Positions 17,119-26,427 are shown, numbered from the stretch's first letter. The stretch: 64,000 nucleotides of DNA from Gammaproteobacteria bacterium (GCA_021773795.1 JAJFJT010000023.1:1-64000), one strand, 5' to 3'. Numbers and translations: made by a program. Notes: generated by a model not told the origin, from the letters alone.

Positions 17119-17492
17119 CGTGCTTGCAGGCCAAGCAATTCAAGCACGCTGGCAACAAGATCCTGGTTGGAAAATGGCTTGGTAATGTATTTGTCGGCAC
17201 CAAGATCTGCCGAGGTGCGGCGGACTTCCTGCTGACTTTTGGCGGTTAGAATCAAGATCTTGGTCGCGCTCAGCTCGGGGTCCGCGCGCACTCTTTTCAG
17301 GACTTCAAAGCCTGAGTGATGCTGCATGGTGACGTCGAGCACTACCAGCGCCGGGCGCAATTCCTGGATGCTATGGATTGCCTCCGCACCATCATGGGCC
17401 ATTGCTACGCGTAGTCCGGCGCGCTCCAAAAGAAATTTTAGGGCCTCCAGTATGAGTGGATCATCTTCCGCAATCAGCACCAGATGTGACAC
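17115..17492 (-). CDS. Single-domain response regulator (receiver only)
   Basis: A 125-residue CheY-like receiver with Asp10/Asp11, phosphoacceptor Asp53 in VVLDVTMQHHSG, LTAKSQQE and KYITKPFSNQDL. It has no output domain. It is the second stand-alone receiver of this region and lies convergent to the PEP-mutase-like gene, overlapping it by 4 bp at the stop codons. It could be a second target or a phosphate sink for the SSS-type kinase. Confidence 0.88.
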   Translation of the reverse strand: MSHLVLIAEDDPLILEALKFLLERAGLRVAMAHDGAEAIHSIQELRPALVVLDVTMQHHSGFEVLKRVRADPELSATKILILTAKSQQEVRRTSADLGADKYITKPFSNQDLVASVLELLGLQAR

Positions 17493-17595
17493 GCCAATTC
17501 TCCCTTTTTATTGCCCAGCGGAGAACATCGGTGTCTCCTGGTTTAGGTCCCGCCTTTAATATTGGCGCGAGCCTCAAGGCGAGTTGAGATAGCAA

Positions 17596-17754
17596 GGAAT
17601 CTCTGATTTATTCTGGGTAAAGTAGATTGTGATTCAAAATATTCAGCTTTGAGGCGCTGTTCGCACGTAATAGCTGGCTATTGCGAAGAGCAGCAACGAT
17701 GAAGATGGACATTTTGGACGCAAGAAACAAGTCCACGAATAGATCAGAGATTCC
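17596..17754. mobile_element. MITE family A, copy 2
   Basis: A 159-bp element with ends GGAATCTCTGATTTATTC and GAATAGATCAGAGATTCC, an 18-bp inverted repeat with one mismatch. It lies in the region between the 5' ends of the receiver and CPBP genes, the only family-A copy here not at a stop codon. No clear target duplication is seen (left flank AGCAA, right flank TAAGT). Confidence 0.85.
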
Positions 17755-17900
17755 TAAGTATCACCCATTCTAGCGCAATCTGCTTCGTTAAGAATAAGTC
17801 TCTGACCAATCCGCATTGCCTTTCCCTAAGAGTGCCAAGGTTGTCATACTCCCACGGGTTGCTAGCTATTGTGGATGAAACTACGAAAGGGTCTGGTTGT

Positions 17901-18791
17901 ATGGGTGCTATCTCTCTACTGCTGGTCTATTTGACGATTGTTCCACTTGTAGCCGGACTGATCTCCTATCCTCTGTATCTCGCCATTCAGGGATTGGGGC
18001 TCGGTGAGCCAGGGTTTGCCAAGCTGGTATTTCGCACCATGGAATTGGGTGCCGTGTTGGCGCTATGGCCTATCCTGCTCAGGCTGGGGATTCGTGGGCG
18101 GCAGGGCTGGGGCTTTGGCGGGGAGCGTGCCCGGTTCTTCCGGCATTTGGGGCGTGGCTTGGTATGGGGGCTGGTAAGTTTGTTGCTCCTGGCCGCGATT
18201 CTGTTAATGCTTGGCGCGCGGGTATGGAAGCCAGGTTTCCCCCTTAATTTTGAGGCGCTACCTGTTATTGCCGGGCGGGCCGTGCTGATTGCGGTGGTGG
18301 TTTCCCTGCTGGAGGAAGCCTGGATCCGTGGTGCCTTGTTCAGTGCTATCGCCCATCGCGCTTCTGCACAGAGTGCCGTGATCCTCAGTGCATTGCTCTG
18401 GGCCATGGTTCACTTCATTCGGCCCGATGTTTCGATTGCGGCCGGAGAACTTGATTGGAGCAGTGGCTTCATGGTGATTGCCGGTTCTTTTGGCCGTTTT
18501 GCCGATATCGGAATTATTGATAGTTTGTTGGCGCTATCGATGGCTGGGTGGGTGCTTGGCTGGCTGCGTAGGCAAAGTGGGAGCATTGCGTTGTGTATCG
18601 GAGTTCATGCTGGCTGGGTATTGGTTATCCAGTGTTTTCGGCGCATGACAGCAGTGGACCCCGAGGCGGATTTTGCCATTCTCGTTGGTCACTATGACGG
18701 CATCATGGGTTTTCTGGCGGCCCTGATTTTTCTCGTCATGGCGCTGCTGCTGAAACGGACTGAAAAACTTTCGGCCGCTGTTCATGACTGA
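17901..18791 (+). CDS. CPBP family intramembrane metalloprotease
   Basis: A 296-residue multi-pass membrane protein with the CPBP (Abi/CAAX-protease-like) motif 1 EEAWIRGALF (Glu-Glu-x3-Arg), motif 2 around LLWAMVHFIRP with its His, and a third block IALCIGVHAGWV. About eight hydrophobic segments are seen. Family members process membrane substrates or act in self-immunity to peptides; the substrate here is unknown. Start 17901 (MGAISLLL) is preferred over 17832, since the added residues would not be membrane-compatible. It precedes the acyltransferase-hydrolase fusion by 66 bp on the same strand and may be cotranscribed with it. Confidence 0.82.
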   Translation: MGAISLLLVYLTIVPLVAGLISYPLYLAIQGLGLGEPGFAKLVFRTMELGAVLALWPILLRLGIRGRQGWGFGGERARFFRHLGRGLVWGLVSLLLLAAILLMLGARVWKPGFPLNFEALPVIAGRAVLIAVVVSLLEEAWIRGALFSAIAHRASAQSAVILSALLWAMVHFIRPDVSIAAGELDWSSGFMVIAGSFGRFADIGIIDSLLALSMAGWVLGWLRRQSGSIALCIGVHAGWVLVIQCFRRMTAVDPEADFAILVGHYDGIMGFLAALIFLVMALLLKRTEKLSAAVHD

Positions 18792-18857
18792 GTTCAAGGT
18801 GGAATTATTGCTCTCTCCGGCAGGTCCAACCCGGCGGGTTCAGCGGGAGCAAGCGTT

Positions 18858-21182
18858 ATGAAGTCGGATTACCTCGAGTTTGATCGCGGGAACTATGAGT
18901 GGTCAGTGCGCACTTTCACCATGATGCGCAAACTCCTGAGCGTGAACCTCAAACTGCATCAGCAGCAGGAGCAGGTTCGCAACGGGGATATTTTTCTTTT
19001 TAATCACTTTGCCCGCTTCGAAACCTTCATTCCGCAGTACCTTATTTACCGTGAGAGCGGTGCTTTTTGTCGCTCTGTGGCAGCAGCCGAGTTCCTAGAG
19101 GGTGAGGGCAGGCTTGCCCATTACCTGAAAAGCGTGGGCGTGGTGCCCAATAACTTGCCCGAACTCTTTCCCTTGCTTACCCGCGAGATTCTGCATGGTT
19201 TCAAGGTCATCCTGTTTCCCGAGGGCGGGATGGTAAAGGACCGGCGGGTGCTCGACCGTGGGGGTGAATACAATATCTATTCGCGCACCGCCAAAAACCG
19301 TCGTAAACACCATGCTGGGGCCGCTGTGCTGGCCCTGGGAGTAGAGTCCTGCAAGCAGGCGGTGCGGCTTGCTGATATTCGTGGTGACCGGGAGGGTTTG
19401 GCGGCATGGCAGGAAAGTCTGGATTTTAAGTCCCTGGATAAACTGCGGGCGGCCGTGGCCAAGCCCACTTCCATCGTTCCGGCCAATATCACCTTTTATC
19501 CCATTCGTGTGAGTGACAACCTGCTGCAACAGGGCATGGAGTTAATGAATCGTGGCCTCAGCCGGCGGCTCTCCGAAGAACTGTTAATCGAGGGCAATAT
19601 TCTGCTCAAGGATACGGATATGGACATTCGTCTTGGTGAGCCACTGTATCCGGGGCACTGCTGGAATTGGTGGGAGCGGAAGTTGCTGGAGCGTTCACTG
19701 GCCGATTGTCGGGACCCGGCTGAGTTGTTCCGGCGTGAGAATGCCCCCCGGATTTGGAGTGAACGAATCCTGGCGCGCCGTCACCAGGGCCATGTACTGG
19801 AAATCCGTGATCTTTACATGGAGCGCATGTATAGCGAGGTGAGTGTCAATTTGAGTCACTTGGCGAGCCTGCTGATTATGGCGTTGGTGGAGCGTGGTGA
19901 ATTTAGTATCGAGGTGCCGGTATTTCGGCGCATGCTCTATCTTGCGGTGAAGTATGTGCAGGAAAAAGAAGGGCTCAAACGACACCGCAGTATTCGCCAA
20001 CCCGATTGCTACGGGGGCCTCGTTGACAGACGGGGTTGCGGCGGCCTGGAACAGTTGTTGAAGAGTTGTCGGGATAGTGGTCTGCTGGCCGAGAGTGAGG
20101 GTTGCTATCGCTTCCTCCCCAAGCTTTGTGATGAGCATGAATTCGATAATATTCGTCTGGAAAATCTGGTGGCTGTCTACGCTAACGAAGTGGCACCTCG
20201 CCGTGGGGTGGTGGAATGGGTACAGATGGCTTATGAGGAGGGTCCACAATTGTTACAGCATGCCTTGAGTCATTACCGCTTCGATGATGAATTGCGGACT
20301 TTTAGTCTCGATGGTGAGCGCTTTCGAGGCGCACGTTACGAGGAAATAAACGGTGCGGAAACCGCAACTCAAAGCGGTGAGCCTTTTCTCCTGCTGCATG
20401 AATCCGAGGATGGAGAAAGGCCCGATTTGGCCCGTACCGGGATATTGCTGGTGCACGGTTTTCTGGCCTCCCCGGCGGAGATGCGTGGCTTGGGGGAGCG
20501 TTTGCACGCCGCTGGATTTTGCGTGTTGGGCATACGCCTTAAGGGGCACGGTACTTCACCCTGGGACCTGCGTGAACGTAGCTGGGAGGACTGGCTGGAT
20601 TCGGTGCGGCGGGGTTATGAAATTCTTTCAGGATTTGTGCCGCGAATTGGTGTGGTGGGGTTTTCTACCGGTGGTGCCCTTGCCCTTGCCCTTGCCGCGG
20701 AACAGCCGCTGGGTCTGGCAGGTCTGGCAGCGGTATCGGTACCGCTGAAATTCGTTAACCATAATATGGCTTTTATCCCCCTCATTCACCGTGCCAATCG
20801 CCTGGTAAGCTGGCTTTCATCGGTGGAGGGCGTTATGCCCTTCCGACGTCATGAGGCCGAATTTCCAGATATTAACTACCGCCACATGCCGGTGCGTGGC
20901 CTGTTCGAATTGACCCGCATGGTGGAGGCGCTGGAGGAATGTTTGCCCAAGGTCTGTTGTCCATTATTGACCATGCAGGCGAGCGAGGACCCGGTGGTGG
21001 TGCCTGGAAGCGCCGAGGACATTGCGGCTCGGGTAGCCAGTCAGGACAAACAGGTGGAGATTATCCCCTGGCAACGGCATGGCCTTATTCAGGGTGATGT
21101 GGGTCGTACGTGGGTCTTAATTGAGGCGTTTTTCTGTAAGCTTGCGAACAAGCCATCTGAGTATGGAAATGATGTGGCCTAG
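18858..21182 (+). CDS. Fusion of glycerolipid acyltransferase-like domain and alpha/beta hydrolase
   Basis: The 774-residue protein joins two enzymes. Residues about 1-330 are PlsC-like, with NHFARFET in the place of the NHX4D box and FPEGG for the substrate-binding block. Residues about 330-500 form a helical linker of unknown kind. Residues about 530-770 are an alpha/beta hydrolase: oxyanion HGFLAS, lid-side RLKGHGTSP, nucleophile Ser in GFSTGG, acid Asp in ASEDPVV and His in WQRHGLI. The acyltransferase box has Glu where the motif normally has Asp. A lipase/acyltransferase working on the same glycerolipid pool (acyl exchange or remodelling) is a natural inference. It is convergent with the gene at 21204. 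Confidence 0.82.
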   Translation: MKSDYLEFDRGNYEWSVRTFTMMRKLLSVNLKLHQQQEQVRNGDIFLFNHFARFETFIPQYLIYRESGAFCRSVAAAEFLEGEGRLAHYLKSVGVVPNNLPELFPLLTREILHGFKVILFPEGGMVKDRRVLDRGGEYNIYSRTAKNRRKHHAGAAVLALGVESCKQAVRLADIRGDREGLAAWQESLDFKSLDKLRAAVAKPTSIVPANITFYPIRVSDNLLQQGMELMNRGLSRRLSEELLIEGNILLKDTDMDIRLGEPLYPGHCWNWWERKLLERSLADCRDPAELFRRENAPRIWSERILARRHQGHVLEIRDLYMERMYSEVSVNLSHLASLLIMALVERGEFSIEVPVFRRMLYLAVKYVQEKEGLKRHRSIRQPDCYGGLVDRRGCGGLEQLLKSCRDSGLLAESEGCYRFLPKLCDEHEFDNIRLENLVAVYANEVAPRRGVVEWVQMAYEEGPQLLQHALSHYRFDDELRTFSLDGERFRGARYEEINGAETATQSGEPFLLLHESEDGERPDLARTGILLVHGFLASPAEMRGLGERLHAAGFCVLGIRLKGHGTSPWDLRERSWEDWLDSVRRGYEILSGFVPRIGVVGFSTGGALALALAAEQPLGLAGLAAVSVPLKFVNHNMAFIPLIHRANRLVSWLSSVEGVMPFRRHEAEFPDINYRHMPVRGLFELTRMVEALEECLPKVCCPLLTMQASEDPVVVPGSAEDIAARVASQDKQVEIIPWQRHGLIQGDVGRTWVLIEAFFCKLANKPSEYGNDVA

Positions 21183-21203
21183 CCCGAGCGGTCGTCCGTT
21201 CGT

Positions 21204-23534
21204 TTACTTCGGTTTGTCACCCTGACCGTGTTTGAGTTCCTGAAGTTTAGCAATATGTGCACGTGCGCGTGCCAGAGCATCCTCGCTTTTCACGCGGTCA
21301 CTTTGGGTATCTGCCATGGCCGCGCGGGCCAGGTTGGTTTTCTCCTCTGCGTAGGCACGTTCACCTTCCGCAGCATCCAGTGAGTCCTCATCCTCGATTA
21401 GCAGGGCACTGATTTCGTTAAACAGGTTCAGGTCATCTTTTTGTTTGCGCGCCACTGCCCTGGCATTTTTCACGCGCAGTTCTTTTACCGCATCTCGAGC
21501 GGTGGCAAGTGCTTCCTCGGAGCGTGCGTGTTCCTCGGTCAGCCATTCCTCTGCCTCATGGTATAGCTGCAAGCGCAGTTCTTCTTCCGCTACAGTTTGC
21601 TTGGCCTCTTGTGTTTGTTCCGGTAATGAAACCGGTGCCTCCGGCTTTATTTTCTGGTGGGGGGTAGATGTTGCCGATTTTGAAGCGGTGGGCAGCGCAG
21701 TCGGGGCATCACCCCTGGTCCGATCGTTTCCTTTAATAGTTTTCCGGCTCTCGCGCAGTTCGCTGTTGAGTTGGGATGCTTTCTCGTGCACCAGTTTCCT
21801 GGCCGCCTCGGCGTGTTCCAAATGGCGTTGGGCGCGTGACAATTCCTTCATGGAATTGGCAAACTCCTCCTCAAGATGGGCACGTTCCGTGCGCAGCTTG
21901 GCTTCAGTTTCTGCCTTCAGGCGTTTTTCTTCAGCCGCTTCCTCGTTACGGATACGGCGTGCCTCCTGCTCGGCATGTTGGCGAGCCGTATGCAGGGTAT
22001 CCTCTATTTGGTGGGCCTTGTCTTCCAGCGTTTTGCTACGCTGGGCCCATTTCTCTTCTACCTTTTCTCGCTGGTTCCGCAACCAGACCTCGGTGGTCTG
22101 GCGTACACGTCCCAACTTTTCCAGTTCCTCAGTCGCGTGGGCATATTCCTTTTCGAGATCGGCTTCGTCATCTTGCAGGCGCTTTTTTGCTTGTTCACGC
22201 AGTCGATGGCAGGCAGCTTCCGCCTCGGCACGGCGCCCTGCCGCTTCTGCCTCAGCATTACGCAGTGCCGCCTCCAGCCTAAGTTTATTTTGCTGCGCCT
22301 CGGCTAAGGCAACGGTAGCTTCTACGAGTTCTGATTGTTGTCCAGCCAGTTCAGTGACCGTCTTTTCCGCTTGCTGGCGGATAGCTGATTCTACTTTCTC
22401 ATGGGCGTAACGCAGGTCTTCCTCAATGCTCTGGACCACCTGCTCCGGTTTTTCTTTGGCTCCCGGCGGGGAGTCGATATGTTGACCCAGCAATCCGCCT
22501 TCGAGTAGATGGACATTAAAGCCCTGTTGAGTAAGCAAGAAGGTGGCTGCAGCACTGCGCTTTCCGGAGTTGCAATAAGCGATGTAGGGGCGGTCAGGAT
22601 CCAGGGTCTCTGCTGCCTGACGGACTTCCGACAATGCCAAGTGCAGGCTGTCGGGAAGTCCACTTTGACGGTGTTCCTCATGCAGGCGTACATCCATCCA
22701 ACGCGCCCCTTCAGCCACCATCTTTTCGGCCTGTTGACGGTTCACGGTTTGCAGCAGAGGCTCCCTGATTAATGCAATAAAATCATCCTTGGTCAGACGC
22801 ATTAACAGGCCATCGGTCAGCATGCTGACGTTCGCATTACGCGTGGCCTCGGCTACCAGAGCCTCCTCGCCAAAGGAATCCCCTGGCCCCAGTTTTGCCA
22901 GCTGTATGCGGGAGGCATCTGCGTGCTCTGGATGGGCGCTGCGGCTAACCTCAGCACGTCCGCGGTGAATAACATAGTAGTAATCCCCCTCATCGCCCTG
23001 GTGAAGGATTTCTTCTCCGGCTTTTACCGTAACCGGTTCCATGCGATGGAAGATGGTGAAAATATTGGCCGAAGGGACACGGGAAAAAATCCCTGAGCCC
23101 AGCATTCGGGCAGTCCAGCCGCTCTGCCCTTCGCCAGTGGAAAGGCTAGCATCAGTGGCGTACTGGGCCAGAGTGAGCATCATGCTGAGACGGGTTCGGT
23201 TTATACGCAGTAGTTGCGCAGGGGATACCGCCTGTATTGCGGTTACCGACTGTTGGTAGGGGGCGCCGATGGGAAAGCGGGCGGCATCGTCGGTGGCGGA
23301 AATACGGCCACTGGCTTGCTTTCCTGAATAGAGCTCAATCTTACCGTCCAGCAGATAGATGGCATGATCCGTGGGCGGCGCAAAGCCTTCCAGCCGTTCC
23401 CCGGCATTCAGGGATAGCAGCTTGGCCTCACGGATCAATTCCTGGCGATGCTCGCGGCCAAGGCCATTGAGGGGGACGAGATGGGCATAGCGTCCGCTTT
23501 GTCCATTCTCATCAACAGGGCTGTGCTGTTCCAT
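21204..23534 (-). CDS. Cyclic-nucleotide-binding and rhodanese domain protein with long coiled coil
   Basis: The 776-residue product has a degenerate cNMP-like domain (residues about 15-110), a second clear one (about 120-265: EEILHQGDEGDYYYVIHRGR, then FGEEALV for the phosphate-binding cassette), a rhodanese domain (about 270-360) with WMDVRLHEEH and active-site Cys in YCNSGKRSAA, and then some 400 residues rich in Glu, Lys, Arg and Ala with heptad character, a long coiled coil interrupted by a Pro/Ser/Thr spacer near 600. No membrane segment or output enzyme is seen. The layout suggests a cAMP- or redox-responsive scaffold; function unknown. It is convergent with the acyltransferase-hydrolase gene. 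Confidence 0.8.
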   Translation of the reverse strand: MEQHSPVDENGQSGRYAHLVPLNGLGREHRQELIREAKLLSLNAGERLEGFAPPTDHAIYLLDGKIELYSGKQASGRISATDDAARFPIGAPYQQSVTAIQAVSPAQLLRINRTRLSMMLTLAQYATDASLSTGEGQSGWTARMLGSGIFSRVPSANIFTIFHRMEPVTVKAGEEILHQGDEGDYYYVIHRGRAEVSRSAHPEHADASRIQLAKLGPGDSFGEEALVAEATRNANVSMLTDGLLMRLTKDDFIALIREPLLQTVNRQQAEKMVAEGARWMDVRLHEEHRQSGLPDSLHLALSEVRQAAETLDPDRPYIAYCNSGKRSAAATFLLTQQGFNVHLLEGGLLGQHIDSPPGAKEKPEQVVQSIEEDLRYAHEKVESAIRQQAEKTVTELAGQQSELVEATVALAEAQQNKLRLEAALRNAEAEAAGRRAEAEAACHRLREQAKKRLQDDEADLEKEYAHATEELEKLGRVRQTTEVWLRNQREKVEEKWAQRSKTLEDKAHQIEDTLHTARQHAEQEARRIRNEEAAEEKRLKAETEAKLRTERAHLEEEFANSMKELSRAQRHLEHAEAARKLVHEKASQLNSELRESRKTIKGNDRTRGDAPTALPTASKSATSTPHQKIKPEAPVSLPEQTQEAKQTVAEEELRLQLYHEAEEWLTEEHARSEEALATARDAVKELRVKNARAVARKQKDDLNLFNEISALLIEDEDSLDAAEGERAYAEEKTNLARAAMADTQSDRVKSEDALARARAHIAKLQELKHGQGDKPK

Positions 23535-23650
23535 GGTGGCTTTTATCGCTCCAAAAATACGCCGTCATACACTTGTAGAGTCTAACTCACTGAAGGACTT
23601 GGGTTTTGACACAGTTCAAACTTCCGCAATGTGGCTTATTTCGGCGATGA

Positions 23651-24424
23651 TCAGGATGGACCGCCTAAAAAAGTTTCGAGGGCTGCCGTAAAGGCGGCAG
23701 GCTGTTCCACATGTAGCCAGTGGCCTGCATCGGGGATGGAATGAAAGACCGCACGAGGAAAATGACCAAGAATTGTTTTCTGATGTTCCGGCAGCAGGTA
23801 GCGAGAGCGCTCACCACTGATGAATAGTGTGGGTCCCGGATAAGGGGAATAACCATCGATGCCGGGGAAGCCTGTAAGTACAGGCAGGCTCTCGGCAATA
23901 GCGGAGAGATTGATCCGCCACTGGAAACCTGACGATTTTACTACGAGATTCTGCAGCAGGAACTGGCGCAGTCCGTGGTCAGGAATGTCTCTGCTGAGTA
24001 TTTTGTCGGCGGACTTGCGATCATCAATGGCTGCGAGATCCAGTGTCTGCAGGGCCGCTATAAGGTCGGTGTAATCGTGCTGGTAGCTCACCGGGGCGAT
24101 GTCCACCACTATGAGGCGCTCCACCTGAGACGGACGTTGCAGGGCGGTGAGCATAGCCACCTTGCCCCCCATGCTGTGGCCAAGCAGGCTGATGGGCTTT
24201 GTGGGCGTCATGAGGGCATGGACGTCTGCGCTCATGTGGATGTAGTTCATAGCCGCATGATGGGGGGAGCGACCATGGTTGCGCAAATCGATCAGGGAAA
24301 GCTGATAACGGTCTTCCAGTTTCAGTGCCGTTGCGCGCCAGTTGAGGCCGGAGCCAAACAGGCCATGAAGGATGAAAAAGGGTGGACCGGACCCAAGCCG
24401 TCTGTAGGCGAGGGAAACGGTTCT
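23651..24424 (-). CDS. Alpha/beta fold hydrolase (YbfF-like), start codon removed by a MITE
   Basis: The open frame runs from the edge of a MITE at 24424 and encodes RTVSLAYRRLGSGPPFF, then ILHGLFGSGLNW (oxyanion region), IDLRNHGRSPH, the nucleophile Ser in LLGHSMGGKVAM, acid-site residues near FISGERS and catalytic His in DAGHWLHVE. These are family-complete except for the first few residues. No ATG, GTG or TTG occurs between the upstream stop and a TTG at 24286, which lies inside the RNHGRS region and would delete the oxyanion loop. The gene is therefore probably inactive or uses an unusual start inside the element. YbfF-type enzymes are short-chain acyl esterases. Confidence 0.75.
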   Translation of the reverse strand, partial: RTVSLAYRRLGSGPPFFILHGLFGSGLNWRATALKLEDRYQLSLIDLRNHGRSPHHAAMNYIHMSADVHALMTPTKPISLLGHSMGGKVAMLTALQRPSQVERLIVVDIAPVSYQHDYTDLIAALQTLDLAAIDDRKSADKILSRDIPDHGLRQFLLQNLVVKSSGFQWRINLSAIAESLPVLTGFPGIDGYSPYPGPTLFISGERSRYLLPEHQKTILGHFPRAVFHSIPDAGHWLHVEQPAAFTAALETFLGGPS

Positions 24425-24683
24425 AGGAGTTTGTCGGATTTGGGACTGTCCTACTCGGCTTTGGCATCGTGCGTCGCCCTGCCTCCGGCATCCATGCAGT
24501 CGTGTGGGAAAGCTATTTTGGCCATATTTCCCCGTCCTTTTCGTTACCTACAGGGATGTAGGGTAAGGCGCGTGAGCAGGAGGCGGAAGCTTCTAATAGA
24601 GTGACTATTATCCTCAAACGACCGGAAAATCTGTCTCAAAACAGTTTTCCCTCGCTACGAATGCCCAAACCCGACAGACTCCC
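24425..24683. mobile_element. MITE family C, long copy
   Basis: A 259-bp element with ends AGGAGTTTGTCGGATTTGGG and CCCGACAGACTCCC. The centre shares TAATAGAGTGACTATTATCC and TCTGTCTCAAAA with the shorter copy at 27781-27943, which lacks two internal blocks of about 50 bp each, so that copy looks like an internal deletion derivative. It abuts the codons of the hydrolase on one side and lies 5 bp from the lpd stop on the other. Confidence 0.82.
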
Positions 24684-24688
24684 AGCCA

Positions 24689-26410
24689 TTATTTCCGGCG
24701 TGGTACGTAGAGATCGGTGATGGAGCCTGTCACCATCTCAGCCGCTAGTCCCAGGGTCTCGGAAAGGGTGGGGTGGGGATGGATGGTGAGGGCCAGATCT
24801 TCTACATCGCTGCCCATCTCAATGGCAAGCATGGCCTCAGAGATGAGATCGCCGGCGTGGGGGCCGACGATGCCCGCTCCCAGCAGGCGACCACCTTCCT
24901 TGGCGAAGATGAGTTTGGTAAGACCTTCGCTGCGTCCCATGCCCAGCGCGCGGCCGCTGGCCATCCACGGGAAGGTGGCCTTATCGAATTCGCTGCCCTG
25001 TTCCTGTGCCTGCGCCTCACTGAGGCCGGCCCAAGCCACTTCGGGATCGGTATAAGCCACCGAGGGAATGGCCAACGGCTCAAAGGCGCTTTTCTCCCCG
25101 GCTGCCGTTTCTGCCGCCACCTTGCCCTCATGGACGGCTTTATGGGCCAGCATGGGTGCTCCGGTGATGTCACCGATGGCATAGATGTGGGGTACGTTAG
25201 TTCGCCGTTGTGGGTCTACCGCTATAAATCCCTGTTCATCGACGGCAATACCCGCTGCTTCAGCGGCAAAGCCTTCGCTGTTGGGACGGCGTCCGACGGA
25301 AACCAGGATGCGGTCAAATAGGGCGGATTCGGGGGCTTTGTCACCGGCAAAGCTCACTTTCAGCCCACTTTTCAGGGCCTTTACTTCCGAGACCCGGGTG
25401 TTGAGGTGAATGGCTTCACAGCGCTTTTTGAGATGTTTCGCGAGTGGCGCCACCAATTCCGGGTCGCAGCCAGGAATGAGCCCTGGAGCCAGCTCGACGA
25501 TGGTGACTTTGGAGCCGAGGGCTCGGTAGACGGTGGCCATTTCCAGACCGATGATGCCACCACCAATTACCAGCAGGCTCTTTGGCACATCGGCCAGTTC
25601 CAGCGCGCCGGTGGAATTCATCACTCGCGGATCGTCGTAGGGAATGCCGGGAATTTCGGTGGGACGAGAGCCAACCGCGACGATGGCCTGGTCGAAACTG
25701 ATGCGCTGGATGTCTCCCTCGCTGGAGACGGATAATTCGTGGGATGAGGTGAAGCGGCCCTCACCGTTGACCACGGTGACCTTGCGCTGGCGTGCCAGTG
25801 CCGAGAGGCCTTTGGTAAGGCGCGTGACGGTACGGTTTTTGCGTGCCCGCAGCTTGTCGATGTCGATGCTCGGGGCGCTGAATTTAATCCCGAAGCCTGC
25901 CAATTCCTCGGCCTCTGCTATCCCGCGGGCCGCATGTAGCAGGGCCTTGGAAGGAATGCAGCCTACATTGAGACAGACGCCGCCCAGTTGGGCGCCACGC
26001 TCCACCAGGATGACTTGCTTACCGAGATCCGCGGCGCGAAAGGCGGCGGTGTAGCCCCCGGGGCCACCACCGAGCACCAGTACCTCGGCGTGCAGATCGG
26101 CGTCACCACTGGGTACGGTTGCCGGGGTAGGAGCTTTTTCCGTTGTGGCTGAGGATGTTTTGCTCGTGGTCTCTACATCAAGGGTGACCAGTAGTGCGCC
26201 TTCTTGTAATTGGTCGCCCAGCTTGACGTACAGATCGGCAACCGTGCCCGCTTGCGGGCTGGGGATTTCCACCGTTGCCTTGTCCGTTTCCACGGTGAGC
26301 AGTGGGCTGTCTTTATCCACCTGCTGGCCTGCCTTAACGGCAATTTCTATGACTTCAACCTGGACGTCACTACCGATGCCAGCGAGTTTTACTTGTTCTG
26401 ATGTCGCCAT
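24689..26410 (-). CDS. lpdA: Dihydrolipoyl dehydrogenase (E3) with N-terminal lipoyl domain
   Basis: Reoxidises dihydrolipoyl groups of the pyruvate dehydrogenase complex using FAD and NAD+. Residues 1-80 are a lipoyl domain with modification Lys in VETDKATVE; then a Pro/Thr/Ala linker; then the flavoprotein: FAD-binding GGGPGGYTAAFRAADLGK, redox disulfide CLNVGCIPSK, NAD-binding VIGGGIIGLEMA, IGDITGAPMLAHKA, and the C-terminal catalytic HPHPTLSE. Length 573 fits the lipoyl-E3 type found in several proteobacteria. It is the last gene of aceE-aceF-lpd, 17 bp behind aceF. A MITE follows its stop. Confidence 0.95.
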   Translation of the reverse strand: MATSEQVKLAGIGSDVQVEVIEIAVKAGQQVDKDSPLLTVETDKATVEIPSPQAGTVADLYVKLGDQLQEGALLVTLDVETTSKTSSATTEKAPTPATVPSGDADLHAEVLVLGGGPGGYTAAFRAADLGKQVILVERGAQLGGVCLNVGCIPSKALLHAARGIAEAEELAGFGIKFSAPSIDIDKLRARKNRTVTRLTKGLSALARQRKVTVVNGEGRFTSSHELSVSSEGDIQRISFDQAIVAVGSRPTEIPGIPYDDPRVMNSTGALELADVPKSLLVIGGGIIGLEMATVYRALGSKVTIVELAPGLIPGCDPELVAPLAKHLKKRCEAIHLNTRVSEVKALKSGLKVSFAGDKAPESALFDRILVSVGRRPNSEGFAAEAAGIAVDEQGFIAVDPQRRTNVPHIYAIGDITGAPMLAHKAVHEGKVAAETAAGEKSAFEPLAIPSVAYTDPEVAWAGLSEAQAQEQGSEFDKATFPWMASGRALGMGRSEGLTKLIFAKEGGRLLGAGIVGPHAGDLISEAMLAIEMGSDVEDLALTIHPHPTLSETLGLAAEMVTGSITDLYVPRRK

Positions 26411-26427
26411 TTGTTTTATCCAGATTC

